Positions 10,630 through 22,413 of a stretch of DNA of 64,000 nucleotides are shown piece by piece (the first letter of the stretch is position 1; each line of letters opens with the position of its first letter). The notes beneath the pieces were generated by a model. That model had not been told where the DNA came from, searched no databases, and saw only the letters and a list, made by a program, of their open reading frames with translations. This DNA is from Clarireedia homoeocarpa (lineage: Eukaryota; Ascomycota; Leotiomycetes; Helotiales; Rutstroemiaceae). The stretch spans positions 1,612,001-1,676,000 of the forward strand of contig LNKV01000002.1 of the NCBI GenBank assembly GCA_001465935.1, written 5' to 3'. A program made the position numbers and the translations under genes.

Positions 10630-13392
10630 ATGACGAACGCATATCCTTCGGGCACACCTGGGGCTCCAGATTCGGGTATGCCTACTGGAGCTCCCGGTTA
10701 TATGCCACGAAGGTCTTCATATGCCTCTGTGGTGTCTGGCGCAGCAGCAGGAAATTCCCTACAGTTTCAGCCGTCTAGATCTGGTGCCTTCGCGCATCTG
10801 TTAAATTCAAATGCGCATCTGTCGAATCAAGTACATGATCCTATCTATTACGATCCTAATTACAACTACTCGACCACCAGATACCATGGGTATGAGGATG
10901 AGAATAGTAACAACTACTATGGGCGACAAGTGCCTGGAAATCGCGGGGGGCAACTACCAAGCTTCTCAAGTGCTTTTGGGTCACTTACGAATGGCACAAG
11001 CTATGGGGGTTCTGGCGGAGGACATGCTGATCATTTCTTCGTGCCATCATATCTGAGGGGATCGGAGTACGTTCAAAAGCTTGAGGAAGCGCATAGGGCA
11101 AAGGCACCGCTGCATAAAGATGGATCTGCCCAATCGTCGCAACCGAATTCTCTCTCAACTAGCGCCAGCAGCATCAATCTACATGCAAAAATGGTTCCAT
11201 CGCATCGTGGGAGACCCTATGACTTGATCGAAAAAACACCCTCTACTGAAGACGAATCACTACCACCATTACCCACCAAATGGAATACACAAGACAAATA
11301 TGGAGCATTGGAGGTTATGGGCGATGGCTTGGAGGTCAAATTTACTGGTTCAAAATCAGTCAATGATCGAGATTATGAGGCATGCGCCATTAGAGCTGAT
11401 CACCCCATGCCCCCCCAGTGTGGCATCTATTATTTCGAAGTGACAGTAATGTCCCGCAAACGCGAAGAGTATGTTGTTCGGCCAGGCCATGTCTCGGAGA
11501 TTACTCTAACACGTTCCTAGGAGTTCTATCGGAATTGGATTTTCGAGTAAAGCCGTTCCTCTATCGAGACTTCCGGGATGGGAACCTGAGTCATGGGCTT
11601 ATCATGGTGACGATGGGCATTCATTCTGTTGCCAAAGTTCTGGGAAGCATTATGGATCGCCATTTAGTACAGACGACACGATAGGCTGTGGTGTGAATTT
11701 CCGCACCGGTACAGCATTTTTTACCAAAAATGGAGAACATTTAGGTTAGTTGCCATGTCTTTACCATGACACCAACCTACTTTCCTCGAGCAGCTACTGG
11801 ACATTAATTAACTTCCTTCTTCTTAGGTACCGCGTTCCGAGAAATAAAGGGGAAGCTCTTTCCTTCTGTGGGTATGAAGAAATCTGGTGAGCATATTAGA
11901 GTTAATTTTGGACAAAGTCCATTTGTCTATGACATAGATGGCATGATGTCGGTCAGTAATGATTCTCATTCAATTCTCTCTGGTTCCCTACATCATTCCA
12001 AGCCTCTTCCCATGTCTTCCGATGTAGAAGTACCTACTCTCAGACAACCACCCACAGAGCGCGACCTGCTTGAACAGGCAATTTCTATGGCACATTATAT
12101 TCTGCAGCATGTCCCACGCACACGCCTTGAATAGATTGTGCGGGACTATCTCTCAAAAAGTGCCGCTCAAGAAATCTACAAGTTTTCTGCAGAGCCTAGT
12201 GACAGTGTTTTTCTTGAGAACTTTGCTAAAGGATTATTACAGCTGGAAAAAGCGCATATAAGACATGAAATAGCATCCACGAGGTATGTGCGTGTGCTTT
12301 GAAAGATGCTCAGCCTATTAACAGTATATCAGTACTGTCAAGCTTAGTCCGCGATTGAGTGAAACAGAATTGATCCAATCATTGGTATGATATAGCCAGT
12401 CACTTCCCTTCACTCATGGCTTATCATTGATAGGTCTTACAATTTTTATCGCATGATGGCTACATTGAGACAGCACGAGCATTTGCGCAAGAAGTGCATT
12501 CGGAGAAAACAGCCTTAAATATGGATCGCAATGTCATAATACCGGAATTTGATGTTGCAGAGGACAAAGACGCTGGTCATAGACAACGTGAGCTCCACAT
12601 GTCGATTTTATGAATGGAGACTGACAAAATTCAGGGATCCGGACGGCTATACTGGAAGGCGATGTCGACAAAGCACTCAAACATACCAACGCATATTATC
12701 CCCAGGTTCTTAAGGACAATGAACACGTTTACTTTAGATTAAGATGCCGGAAATTCATCGAGATGATTCGACAGGGGGCGGAATTACATAACTCCAGTCA
12801 AACAAATAATTCAAAACGAAACAATGTTCACAGTGGAGATTGGTACGACGATATCATAAACCATGATATGGAATTAGATGATCAACAACCACAGAGCAAT
12901 AACTGGGACAGAATGGAAACGGAAGAAAGTGCTGACAACCACGTTGAATACCAATATCTGCTGCAGGAGACATTACATTATGGACAGCTTCTCCAAGCCG
13001 AATTCAAGGACGATCCGAGAAGAGAAGTTGGCAAGGCGCTAGAAGATGCTTTCTCACTTATGGCGTATGAGGACCCGCTGAACGCCAAGGAGGTCGCTCA
13101 TCTTCTCGACCCGAGTGGTAGACAGGCTGTAGCTGAAGAGCTGAACTCTGCTATCTTACGTATGTTGTTATCTTCTTTCCTTCCTACCTACCTTATTTAT
13201 TTCCATCGACGCTGCAAGCTATACCACAAGCTCTAACACAAAAATACAGTCTCCCTCGGCAAATCCTCCTCCGCGGCCCTCGAAACCGTATACCAGCAAA
13301 CTACTGTTCTACTAGAAGATCTCCGTGAAAACGGTGGTCCGGGTGCCATGGTTAATATTAATGAGTATGTTCGTCCGGGCTCGAATTGCTAG
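10630..13392 (+). CDS. vid30: RanBPM/Vid30 (Gid1)-like SPRY-LisH-CTLH-CRA protein
   Basis: Scaffold subunit of the GID/CTLH E3 ubiquitin ligase, which in yeast degrades gluconeogenic enzymes after glucose return. Exons: 10630-11468, 11521-11744, 11827-11951, 12243-12283, 12333-12384, 12434-12587, 12635-13159 and 13250 onward. A disordered Gly/Ser/Tyr-rich N-terminus of about 215 residues is followed by SPRY (GIYYFEVTVMSRKREE, SSIGIGFSSK, GCGVNFRTGTAFFTKNGEHL). Next are LisH (SETELIQSLVLQFLSHDGYI, then ETARAFAQEVH), CTLH (AILEGDVDKALKHTNAYYPQ, then VYFRLRCRKFIEMIRQGAE) and CRA (AVAEELNSAIL, SLGKSSSAALETVYQQT). The intron 11952-12242 is unusually long and 3n (see findings). The last exon either reads through to TAG at 13390-13392 or splices at the GTATGT at 13365 to a further short exon, so the exact C-terminus is uncertain. 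Confidence 0.88.
11952..12242 (+). other. 291-nt 3n intron with near-open reading frame inside vid30 homologue
   Basis: Donor TCG|GTCAGT and acceptor TTACAG|CTGGAA join MMS to LEKAHIRHEIAS, the spacing expected for the family. Read in frame, the intron encodes 97 codons with a single stop (TAG, 12132-12134) and protein-like composition on both sides of it. Confidence 0.6.
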
Positions 13393-15297
13393 GCGAATCA
13401 TGATGAATTCTGAATCTCTTCTCTCTCTTGTGGCTTCATGGATGGGTTAGGGCCGGCTGGCAGGCTGGCGAACAAACGAGCTGGGGCTGGGCTGGTTGGT
13501 GGGTGGGTGGGTGGAAATGATTAATGGACTAGGACATTATCCAATCAAGTTTTATTACATATTGATCTCCTCTTTCCTGATTTTCAATCTCGATGTTGTT
13601 ATGCATTGCAGGGCTTTTGGGTGCTGTTTTGTGGATATGGTTTGGTATGTTGTGGGTGGTATAGGGGTAGAGTGGTATGTTGTGTTGTGCATCGGAAGAC
13701 CTTTACGTCTCGACTGCTTCCTGAGATAGTGGTTCTTCTTACCTACCTCATTCGAGACCAACTCTTCTCTCCTCAGGTGTTTTTGTTTTGCGCGTCATAT
13801 GGGGGCCAGGGGGGGGGGGTGGGTTGTTGCAATTGGCTTTGTGAGGGATGGGCGGGTGGGTGGGTGGATATAAATGCATTGCTGCAAGACTTGTGCGAAG
13901 GAGTTGTTTGTTTGTACGTTGGTCGGTTTGTCAGTGGGTTACTCTAGCTACCATTGTTTTCTTTTTTCTTTCTTGCTTAGATGGAGTGCATGAATAAGGG
14001 AAGCAAGCAGTGTTGTGCGGTGCAAGCAAGTAAGTAAGCAAGCAAGCAGGAGATTGTTATTTGAGTTGAATTGAATTGAATGAGAGATGGGATACGCAGG
14101 CGGATAAATAAATTGCTTCTTCTCTTTTTTTTTTCTTGGACGTGGAAGGAGTGTAGTGTAGGATAGGATATAGATAGGGTTGCTGGGAATGGAATGGATA
14201 GGATGGGATAGGATGGGGGGGGGATAGGGGGGATACAATTACAATTACAATAGCAATGGAATGGGAATGGGAATGGGAATGGGAATTAGGATAGCGATAG
14301 CAGAGGGAGATAGCTAAGGGCATTTATTTATTTATTTATTTATTTATTTATTCATTTATTCATCCATTCATCGAATGAGAGAAAGAAAGAACTGGGGGGG
14401 GGGGGGGGTTTTCTGGTTTTGAGAGAGAGAGAAAGGAAGGAGAAATGGAGAATGTAGGCAGGGGGTTGGTTGGGTACTTGGTATTATTACGTTCTTTGCT
14501 GTATAAAAGGAGTGTAAGAAAAGCAAAAGTGACTGCTTCCACGATATCACGCAGCAAGGAAAGGTAGAAGTATATATATATAAATAACAAGCAGAAACAG
14601 AAGTGGGCCTTTAACCGCTTCTCATTGATCTTGTGGTTGACTAGCAAATATTATGGGATGGAAGAGATCGATGACAAGTACAGTAACAGTAACAGCCACA
14701 GCCATGAACATGCCCCCTTTATCCCAATGCCAACAACACCTCTCCCAATACTCCTTGTCGCATGAGTCTGGTTTTTCCCGCCGTTTCCCCTCCTATCATG
14801 TCTATCTTTCCCATCTATAGACTTCCTTTGCTCTCTTGTAAAAATAACAATGATAGCGACAACATTCCTCCCAGAAAACACCGTAATATCACTGGTGTGC
14901 TTGTGTGCGAAAAGCACACGCATCATCTCGCAGTATCTTGGGTAGATACTGCCGGAGAAAAGAGAAAAAGGAAAAAAAAAAAAAATGCGGAATCATTTCA
15001 AACGCCAAGGTCCGCGAATAAATCATTATTCGTCCAGTAACGCCGGTATTAATATTATGTAAGAGTTGAAATGTATCTGTGAGGTCGAGGATGAAGGTTT
15101 ATGGTGGGATGAACGACGGCCAAAGAAGGGTATTCGTCTGGTGGAAGTGGGTGATGATTTTCTTTGTTCTTCCCAAAAGTCATGGTGGTATGGGTACTCG
15201 GAAGAGGCTCACTCCAAGGACGATTTCATAACTCCGGTCGCCACTCAAGCCATCAATACTGCATCCTTGAGCCCGTTATACAATCTCCTCGTAATAA
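13393..15297. other. Low-complexity 3' flank of vid30 homologue
   Basis: Strongly G-rich on the plus (sense) strand: GGGT and GGAT tandem tracts at 13490-13520, G-runs at 13809-13820 and 14394-14408, GGGAAT repeats near 14260-14285, and an ATTT microsatellite at 14322-14352. No gene is supported; open frames on either strand are compositional. Confidence 0.5.
14322..14352. repeat. (ATTT)n microsatellite
   Basis: About seven perfect ATTT units followed by degenerate ATTC units to about 14371. Confidence 0.9.
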
Positions 15298-15555
15298 CTA
15301 TTGTAAACCAATACCTTCCAAATCCCTCATCAATACTGCCATTTGTGCTCGTTTCGCGGCTTCCGCAACTAAGTTGAAGTCACGTAGAAAAGGTGAAGTC
15401 TCATCTTGACTGGTGGATCTTTGAGGTGCAGGTTGCGCAGCAGGTTGCTGAGGGGCGGAGGTCGGACCGCTGCCGGAGGAGGTGGACGGAAAGGTGGTAT
15501 AGTAGGAGGCAGGTTGTGATTTTGAGTGGGTTGGAGATGTGAGAGGCGCTTCCAT
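15298..15555 (-). CDS. Small conserved-looking protein, function unknown
   Basis: An 85-aa frame starting MEAPLTSPTHSKSQ and ending in a helical, charged segment (PFLRDFNLVAEAAKRAQMAV, then LMRDLEGIGLQ). The Ser/Pro/Gln-rich first half with a compact amphipathic C-terminal helix looks like a real small fungal protein rather than chance. The start at 15555 sits in an AAAATGG context just after TTTCATTTCAG, a good 3' splice site, suggesting an intron in the 5' leader. An upstream in-frame ATG at 15591 is the alternative. I cannot assign a family. Surrounding DNA is low-complexity, so composition alone does not prove coding. Confidence 0.55.
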   Translation of the reverse strand: MEAPLTSPTHSKSQPASYYTTFPSTSSGSGPTSAPQQPAAQPAPQRSTSQDETSPFLRDFNLVAEAAKRAQMAVLMRDLEGIGLQ

Positions 15556-15591
15556 TTTGGCTGAAATGAAAGGGTTATTTGTGAGATGCAA

Positions 15592-17734
15592 CGTCGTTTC
15601 AAGTGAGGGATGGCGGGAGCGTAGAGTAAAGAAGAAGGAGGTACGAAGTAAGTTTGGAAGGTTTGAATGTGATAATGACGAAGGATGGGTAGGGTTGTGA
15701 TCTGCCTAAGTATCTTTTTTCTTTTTGCCTTGGAAGGATTGGCAGGCAAGTGGAGGTCGGGGCACGGGGACAAAGTGCCTATATCTCGGTGGAAGTGACT
15801 GGGTCTTGGTTGCGAATGAGGATTAGAAGGGGGAAAATGATGCACCAAAGACAGAAGTGCTTTGGTAGGCTACTTCAGTAGTAAGTGGTAGTAAAGTCAA
15901 AGCCCCGACTTTGAATGGTAAATGTTTGGGATTTGGCCAAAGTGGTACAAGGTAAAATGGGGAGTGGAATTGCTTTCCGGCTGATTAGATTGGTTGCGGA
16001 GAGCGGGTCGGACGAGAAGATGGAAGATGGAAGATGGAAGATGGAAGATGGACCAGCGGATGGAGGATGGAGGATGGTTACAGTGATATGAGGCGAGTGA
16101 GATGAGGCGAGAGGCAGAGTAATGTAGGAAGAAAAGAGGTCGACAATGAGGTTCACGAGGATACGAGGATACCAGGATACGAGGATACCGAGGATAGTTA
16201 GCAAGCCACAGCGCCTTTGTCTTTCTTTTCTTTGTCTCGAGTGAGGGAGAGGGAGAGGGAGAGGGAGTGGGAGTGGGAGAGGGAGTGCGAGTGGGAGGGA
16301 GTGGGAGTGGCCTTTCTTCGGCTTCTTTAGTGGGAATATTTTTACAAAGAAACGAACGGTTACTACAGTAGTATATGAAGGTCAGTCAGTTGGTTAAGTC
16401 GAGTCCCCTCGGAGTTATCGAGATAATGTTTTCTCTCGCGGTTTCTTTAAAAGGGCAATGGATTCTGATTGGCCCATGTCGAATTTAAGGTGAACCCCGA
16501 TGAACCCCGATGGACCCGGATGGACCCAAATGCACATTGTACTACCAGTATGTACAATGGACCCAAATGTACCCCACGAGTCTACGACAACCTTGGTGAA
16601 AGCTTTATTTGCGCGTTGGTGGATTCAATTGTGGAATGGTGGAATGGTGGAATTGTGGATAAAACCTTCGGCGCCGCTTTGCTTCTCCGCACTTGCTTAA
16701 CCACTTTCCCCACCCGCGCTTCTCAAGAATATCCCGAGACTATGCCCAGAACGGACGCGAGGGAGGCGTTAGCGCTTGATAGTGCTTGATAGTGCTTGAT
16801 AGTGCCAAGTAGGGTGAGGCATCGGGAGAAAAAGGTTCCTTGCGCCTCTCAAGAATATCCCGAGACTGTACCAAGTATGACTCGCGAGCAATCGGATCCA
16901 AGCATCTGGCCATAATGACGGATTGACAAAGTACCGGTCTTTGGATATCTGTGGGTGTATATCTCTCTGCTCGTGCTTTTCTGACTTCTTACAAGAGGCC
17001 GTGATATTTGTGGTACGAGTTCGTGATGGACATGTTGGTATAGTATGATGTATGATATGGGATGATAGATGATATGGGGTGATGCGATGAGACATTACAG
17101 TGCAGCTGGTTCCTTCGTACTCTTTCCTTCATCTACAACTCGTCTGCAGAGTGCAGAATGCAGAATGCAGATGCAGGCGAGGGAGAAAAGGGAAGGAAGA
17201 AACGTAAAAGTAGAAATAGCATGCATTGGCATGCATCGTACCTGAGCAAGCCCCATAACCTCCTTCTCGTCCAGCATATCTATTTTCATACGTCCGTCTG
17301 CTGCTGCCACAAGCACAAGCACAAGCACAAGCACCGAGCCACAATTACAAGTACCGCCGAGGTAGAACTCGCAAAAGACCCTTTTTGCTCTTCGCAGCAG
17401 ATACTCTGGCAGATACCCAACTGACTACGTCTAAACTGCCGTCGCTCAAACAAATGCTAGACAATATAGCATCAAACACTGGATATTTTTCGGCATTTTT
17501 CTCCGATATTGTACGTACAAAGTAGAAGTAGTAAATGTCAAAAGATCGGATGGAAAAATGCAAAGATGCCTGACCCATCCCACTTCATCGGTCCTTTTTT
17601 CGCTTGAACATGCTTGACAAAATATGCGCGGCTAGCTCTAACGAAAGAAAGGGAAAAAAAAAAGAGAGAGAAAAATCCCTTCACCACTTTTGATTTGACA
17701 TAACCCACCCCCCTGGTCAAATCCAATCGAAAAG
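15592..17734. other. Intergenic, 2.1 kb, repeat-rich
   Basis: Promoter side of both the small minus-strand gene and the Sam35-like gene. Contains short tandem arrays: GGAAGAT at 16020-16048, CGAGGATAC-type at 16155-16195 and GAGGGA at 16235-16310. A GTGCTTGATA triplicate lies near 16773-16803. A 26-bp direct repeat with one mismatch occupies 16716-16741 and 16842-16867. No gene seen. Confidence 0.5.
16716..16867. repeat. Direct repeat pair, 26 bp, 126 bp apart
   Basis: 16716-16741 and 16842-16867 share 25 of 26 bases (core TCTCAAGAATATCCCGAGAC). The interval carries a short GTGCTTGATA tandem. Confidence 0.7.
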
Positions 17735-18937
17735 ATGTCTCTCCCGAAGGAGTCAACATCTTCATCCTCGCGAAATTCACGGAAAGATAACGGAAATAAT
17801 CAACAGAAAACAGACACATCTTATAACCAAACCAACTTCACTCGCCAGACCAATGCCGTGAAGGACTTCTTCAGTATACCAGGACCAGTCAAGAAGGTCT
17901 TTGACAAAGTACCCGTTCTCACATATCCAGCAAATGAATTACCACAAAGAGCTGGGTCCAAGGGAAAAGGAAATACAGATAGAGATGCGAGGCTACCAAA
18001 TCTATATATCTTTTGTAGAGAGGGGGATGAGGGGGATGAGGGCGAGAGTGGCGGACGACCAAGCTTTAATCCAGGATGTCTGAAATGGCAGGTGTGTTGA
18101 CGTGCTGACGTGCTGACGTGCTGAATATGTGTGATAAGGGCTTTGTGAAAATGAGTGAATGGAAAGGCTGATATTGCTTCCCTCCAGACATTCCTGAAGC
18201 TCGCTGGAGTAGACCATAAAATCGTATCTTCCAATAATCACGCTTCTCCCACAGGAGTCCTACCCTTCTTGTTACCCGGCATCAAGAGCAGTTCCTCACA
18301 AGATAACCACCTACCGATCCCAAGTAGTGGCTTCGTCAAATATGCGAAGAAACAAGGGAGGAAAGTACAGGAACCGCAGAGTATGAGATATGAAGCATAT
18401 CAATCTCTAATAGACCACCGAATTCGAAATGCTTGGGTACGTTTGGCTTTCTTCCGTGCACCCCTGGATACAACTGACCATGCGCAATAGCTACATACAC
18501 TTTACCTCACCCCCTCCAATTTCTCATCCGTCGCCTGGCCCCTCTACATCCAATCAACTTCATCGGTACCCCTCATCCGTCTTATAACTGCATACCAGCT
18601 CCGCTCTGCAGCTTCCACAGAGCTCATGAAAACCGCATCTACAATCGACACTCATTCTATATACGACGAAGCGGAGAAGGCGTTTGAAGCGCTGAGCGTA
18701 TTGCTCGGAGATGAAAAATGGTTTTTTGGCGAGAAGGAACCTACATTGTTTGACGCGAGTATTTTCGCTTATACATATTTGTTGCTGGATGATGCCATGG
18801 GATGGAAGGATAGAAGGTTGGTGGAGATGGTGGAGAAGAGTGGAAAAGGGAATTTGGTGAGGCATAGCCGGAGGTTGTTTAAGAGATGTTGGGACGATAT
18901 TACTTCTGAGGGAGATGGAGTGCTTGTTTGGGAGTAA
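17735..18937 (+). CDS. sam35: Sam35/metaxin-like subunit of mitochondrial SAM complex
   Basis: A 350-aa protein from exons 17735-18091, 18188-18436 and 18491-18937. After a Ser/Asn/Gln-rich N-terminus comes the Sam35-like segment PGPVKKVFDKVPVLTYPANE, which parallels the yeast Sam35 N-terminal PVKRIFDTFPLQTY region. A thioredoxin-fold-like strand follows (NLYIF, then FNPGCLKWQTFLKLAGVDHK). A metaxin-type GST C-terminal helical region comes last (YDEAEKAFEALSVLLGDEKW, then FFGEKEPTLFDASIFAYTYL). Sam35/metaxin sits on the cytosolic face of the outer membrane and recognises beta-barrel signals for Sam50. The GEKEPTLFDA motif is typical of metaxin GST_C domains. Low similarity within this family leaves Sam37 as the alternative, but the N-terminal motif favours Sam35. 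Confidence 0.78.
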
Positions 18938-20477
18938 TGAGAGGGGCGAGGTCATATTGAGAAGCCGCTATACCCAAGCGCTTAAGGAGTATTTGCCTAT
19001 TAGGGCCGGTCATATACCAATCTCAGGTTCGATAAAATGAACGCGGACCAAAAGCGACGGTGAACTGAAGCTCAGTCGCGTGGTATCATCCTTCGCTTCA
19101 CGCATAGGGATAATGAGAAGAACATTTTTCCCCCCAGAATCTATTTTACTTGTGTATCATCTTCGAGTTTCTCTACCAGCACCACTCCAAGCAGCAGTGG
19201 TAGTATTGCCAGAACGGTGGTAACAATGCCCTTCATATCTATTCACCGCAAGGTATATATACATACAATGGTCCCCAACTTCTGCTTCTTCTTCTTGAAA
19301 TCTACGGCAAGTTTCTGATACAAAGACAAATCACAGCTCGCTACAAGATCATTGCGGACCTAATATTTGGTCTTGTTGCACGTCTTCGCATCGGGCCCGG
19401 CTTTGTGTAGGTGAAGTTTTTATGCTGTGCTACCATTTGGGCTCTGCAGCAGGTTTTCCTTGCGGCTTGACTTTCATTCAGGTTTTGGGATCCTGTCTAC
19501 GAGTTCGGGAGTAGACTGGTAGGTGCATAATTAAGTAGGTAAATATCACATATACATCTGAAGCTCATGGCAAAATCCCGGTTCTTGTGAATGAAGCAAG
19601 ATGGCAAAATGAAACGCTTGACTTTGGAGCGTGCAGTTCATTCTCTATTCTGTTGGTAAACACATCCAATTTCAACTTGATGCTATCTCACGCATTTTGC
19701 TACACTACTTGATCTGAGGGGTTCCGAGCATCTAGTAGGAGACCGAGGGAAAGGTACCTACTGCCTACAAAAAAAAAAAGAAAATACAAAAAACGCCAAG
19801 CTGCGGGCGAAACTTCACCTTCAAGCAGAAGTCACATGCAAATAATTCGACGAGTTTTGGGATGAACACTGCTCTAGTCAAGTCTGCTTCTTTCAGCCTA
19901 CTGGTTCATTTCCCTATCTTAGGCCTCCGTTTCCTCTGTTGACCACTCACCACTCACCACTCACCACTCACCACTCACCACTCACCACCCACCACCCACC
20001 ACTACCACCTTTTCACTTCTCCATATCAACATTTTCTTTCTCATACGTATTCCTATCACTCGTCTAGGGTTCGTCTTCTACTTCTATTATATTCATATTC
20101 ATTCAGAATACTTCACGGTTGCGTCTCCCAAAGCTCTGCACCATTTCACTTTATAATATATCTCCCTCCCTGGAACTAGGTACGACTCTTTTGCCAATCT
20201 CTACGCGGTTATTCCTGGTGCTGCGCCAACCATTTCAACCTTTCGAAGAAGTGAGATTGTTTGAGAAACAAGAGGTATGTAGATGACCATGAGTTTCTTC
20301 AAAGACATTTACTGATAGACCATAGAATCGAGTGTCTCGAACCAGCCACTTGCACTCATCATCCATATCAACACTCACGCATCATCTAAACTGGGGTGAG
20401 ATCTCGGGGGCTCAAGCGGGATCTTCTGCAGACTTTCCAAATACATTCAGCAAGGGGAAAGAATACAACTTGACATC
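18938..20477. other. Intergenic, 1.5 kb, DMC1 upstream region
   Basis: No gene supported. A (CACTCAC)-type tandem array lies at about 19943-20010, and pyrimidine-rich tracts typical of a fungal promoter/5' leader follow. A GT-AG-like pair near 20276/20326 (AGGTATGT to ATAG) could be a 5'-leader intron of the downstream gene. Confidence 0.45.
19943..20010. repeat. CACTCAC tandem array in DMC1 upstream region
   Basis: About seven CACTCAC units decaying into CACCCAC units, C/A-rich on the plus strand, about 470 bp before the DMC1 start. Confidence 0.85.
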
Positions 20478-22068
20478 ATGACTGTCACTATTAACAGTTC
20501 TAGCGATGCCGAGGAGGGGGAGGTGAGTCACTTTTCGTTCTTCGTCCAAGGTGCACTGTGACTGTCCATTTTATTGACATATTCGAAGAACACTATCATC
20601 GACATCGATGAGATCCAAGCATACGGTAAACCCATGATCGCCTGCCAGGGCTAATATTCATCATGTTAACCCCTGCAGGTATCTCTGCTGCCGATATAGC
20701 AAAGTTAAGGATGAACAACATTCATACAATTGGCGTAAGACTTTGCGCCATCGCAAATTGATATAATGAATTTTCAACTGACAGACTAATAGACGTTCAT
20801 TGGAACAGCTACAAGACGGCTGGTTCGGATCAAGGGTATTACTGAGCAAAAGGTCGAAAAAATGAAGGAGGCTGCAAAGAAACTGGCTGTTAGTTTCCTT
20901 CCACTCTCCTTCAACACTTCCGGCTGACATCACGCAGGTACCTGGAATAGGTGGCACATTCATCACTGCTGCTGAGCTTGGTCATGTCCGAAAGAAGTGT
21001 CTCAGGATATCCACTGGTAGTAAGCAGTTGGATGCATGTTTGAATGGGTACGATATACTCTCCGCTCGCTGTGAAAGACAATATCTAACTCAGACTAGTG
21101 GTTTTCAGACTATGAGTATCAACGAGGTCTATGGAGAATTCAGTACGTCAGCTATGAGCTCAATGCTTCTTTGTGCTAACGTTAATAGGATGCGGGAAGA
21201 CCCAGCTGGCACATACAATGGCAGTCATTGCTCAACTTCCAAGAGAAATGGGTGGAGCTGAAGGAAAGGTTGCATATATTGGTAGGCGACATCCCTCCTC
21301 CCCTCCCTGCTCATAACCACTAACACGAAACAGACACAGAAGGGACCTTTCGACCAGAAAGAATCGCAGAGATTGCAGAGAGATTTGGAGGTCAGTAGAC
21401 CACATATTGATGTCGCATGTACTAACAAGACAAGTTGACCCCAAACAAGCCTGCGAAAACATCGTGTACGCTCGCGCTCAACACTCTGAGGTATGTTTGC
21501 CAAATTCACTTCGAAGGACACTAGTTTAAGATCACTAGATGCAACAAGAGATGCTTGAGGGCCTTGCTCAGAACTTCGCCACTAATGAGTACCGTCTACT
21601 CATCATTGATAGTGTAATCTCGTTGTTTCGTACAGATTTCATCGGCCGCGGTGAATTATCCGACCGACAATGTGCAATCAATCAATTCCTTCGAAAGGCC
21701 ACCCAGATGGCGGAAGAGTTCAACCTGGTGGTTCTAATGGTATGCTCTTTCTCCATCACACCCAGTATCTGAGCTGACATATCACAGACAAATCAAGTCA
21801 TGTCGGATCCAGGTGCCAGTGCTCTTTTTGCCGGAGTAGATGGACGTAAACCTGCTGGTGGACATGTTCTCGCCCATGCATCTACAACTAGATTACTTCT
21901 TCGCAAAGGTCGTGGTGAAGAGAGAGTTGCCAAAGTCATCGACTCACCTGGTGTGTTTATTCTATACTACTTTGCTACTATCACTGACATATATAAACAG
22001 ATTGTCCGGAAGGCGAAGCAACATATGTCATTACCACCGGTGGTATCAACGATGCCGAAAAAGCATAA
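20478..22068 (+). CDS. dmc1: DMC1 meiotic recombinase
   Basis: A 341-aa RecA/Rad51-family strand-exchange protein in 12 exons: 20478-20522, 20589-20625, 20679-20734, 20793-20888, 20938-21047, 21099-21142, 21189-21281, 21334-21390, 21435-21490, 21539-21739, 21788-21950 and 22001-22068. The sum is exactly in frame. The N-terminal HhH region (IQAYGISAADIAKLRMNNIH, then RRLVRIKGITEQKVEKMKEA) precedes Walker A (GEFRCGKTQLAH) and Walker B (LLIIDSVISLFR). DMC1 is chosen over RAD51 because of TNQVMSDPGAS and GGHVLAHASTTRL (RAD51 typically has GGNIIAHA), with no long RAD51-like N-terminus. It acts in meiotic interhomologue recombination. Eleven introns of 43-66 nt make it the most intron-dense gene here. 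The exon 4 acceptor at 20792 keeps the family spacing. Confidence 0.92.
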
Positions 22069-22413
22069 CGTGCTTCGACGTCACTGCACATTCAAACATA
22101 CTTACGAACTGATCACAGGAGCTGATATTGGCTATTTGGGAGTATTTGTGAAGGATAAATGAACAAGTACTGGCATATATGATCTGTATTCATTAATAGA
22201 TTGTAGATATGAGGGAAAGAAGGGTAGCTGTCGTTCGCTATTCTTAGAGCTCAGAACTATTTTAGGCTTAGCGCCATAAGATTAGATATCAAACCCTGTC
22301 AAATATTATTTCTGCCGCAAAAAAGTTCCCAAGCACAAGCTCAATTGAATGCGCAACGCTCATCTTCCCAATTCCTTCACGAGACCCGATTGCACACCCA
22401 TCTCCTAGCAGTC

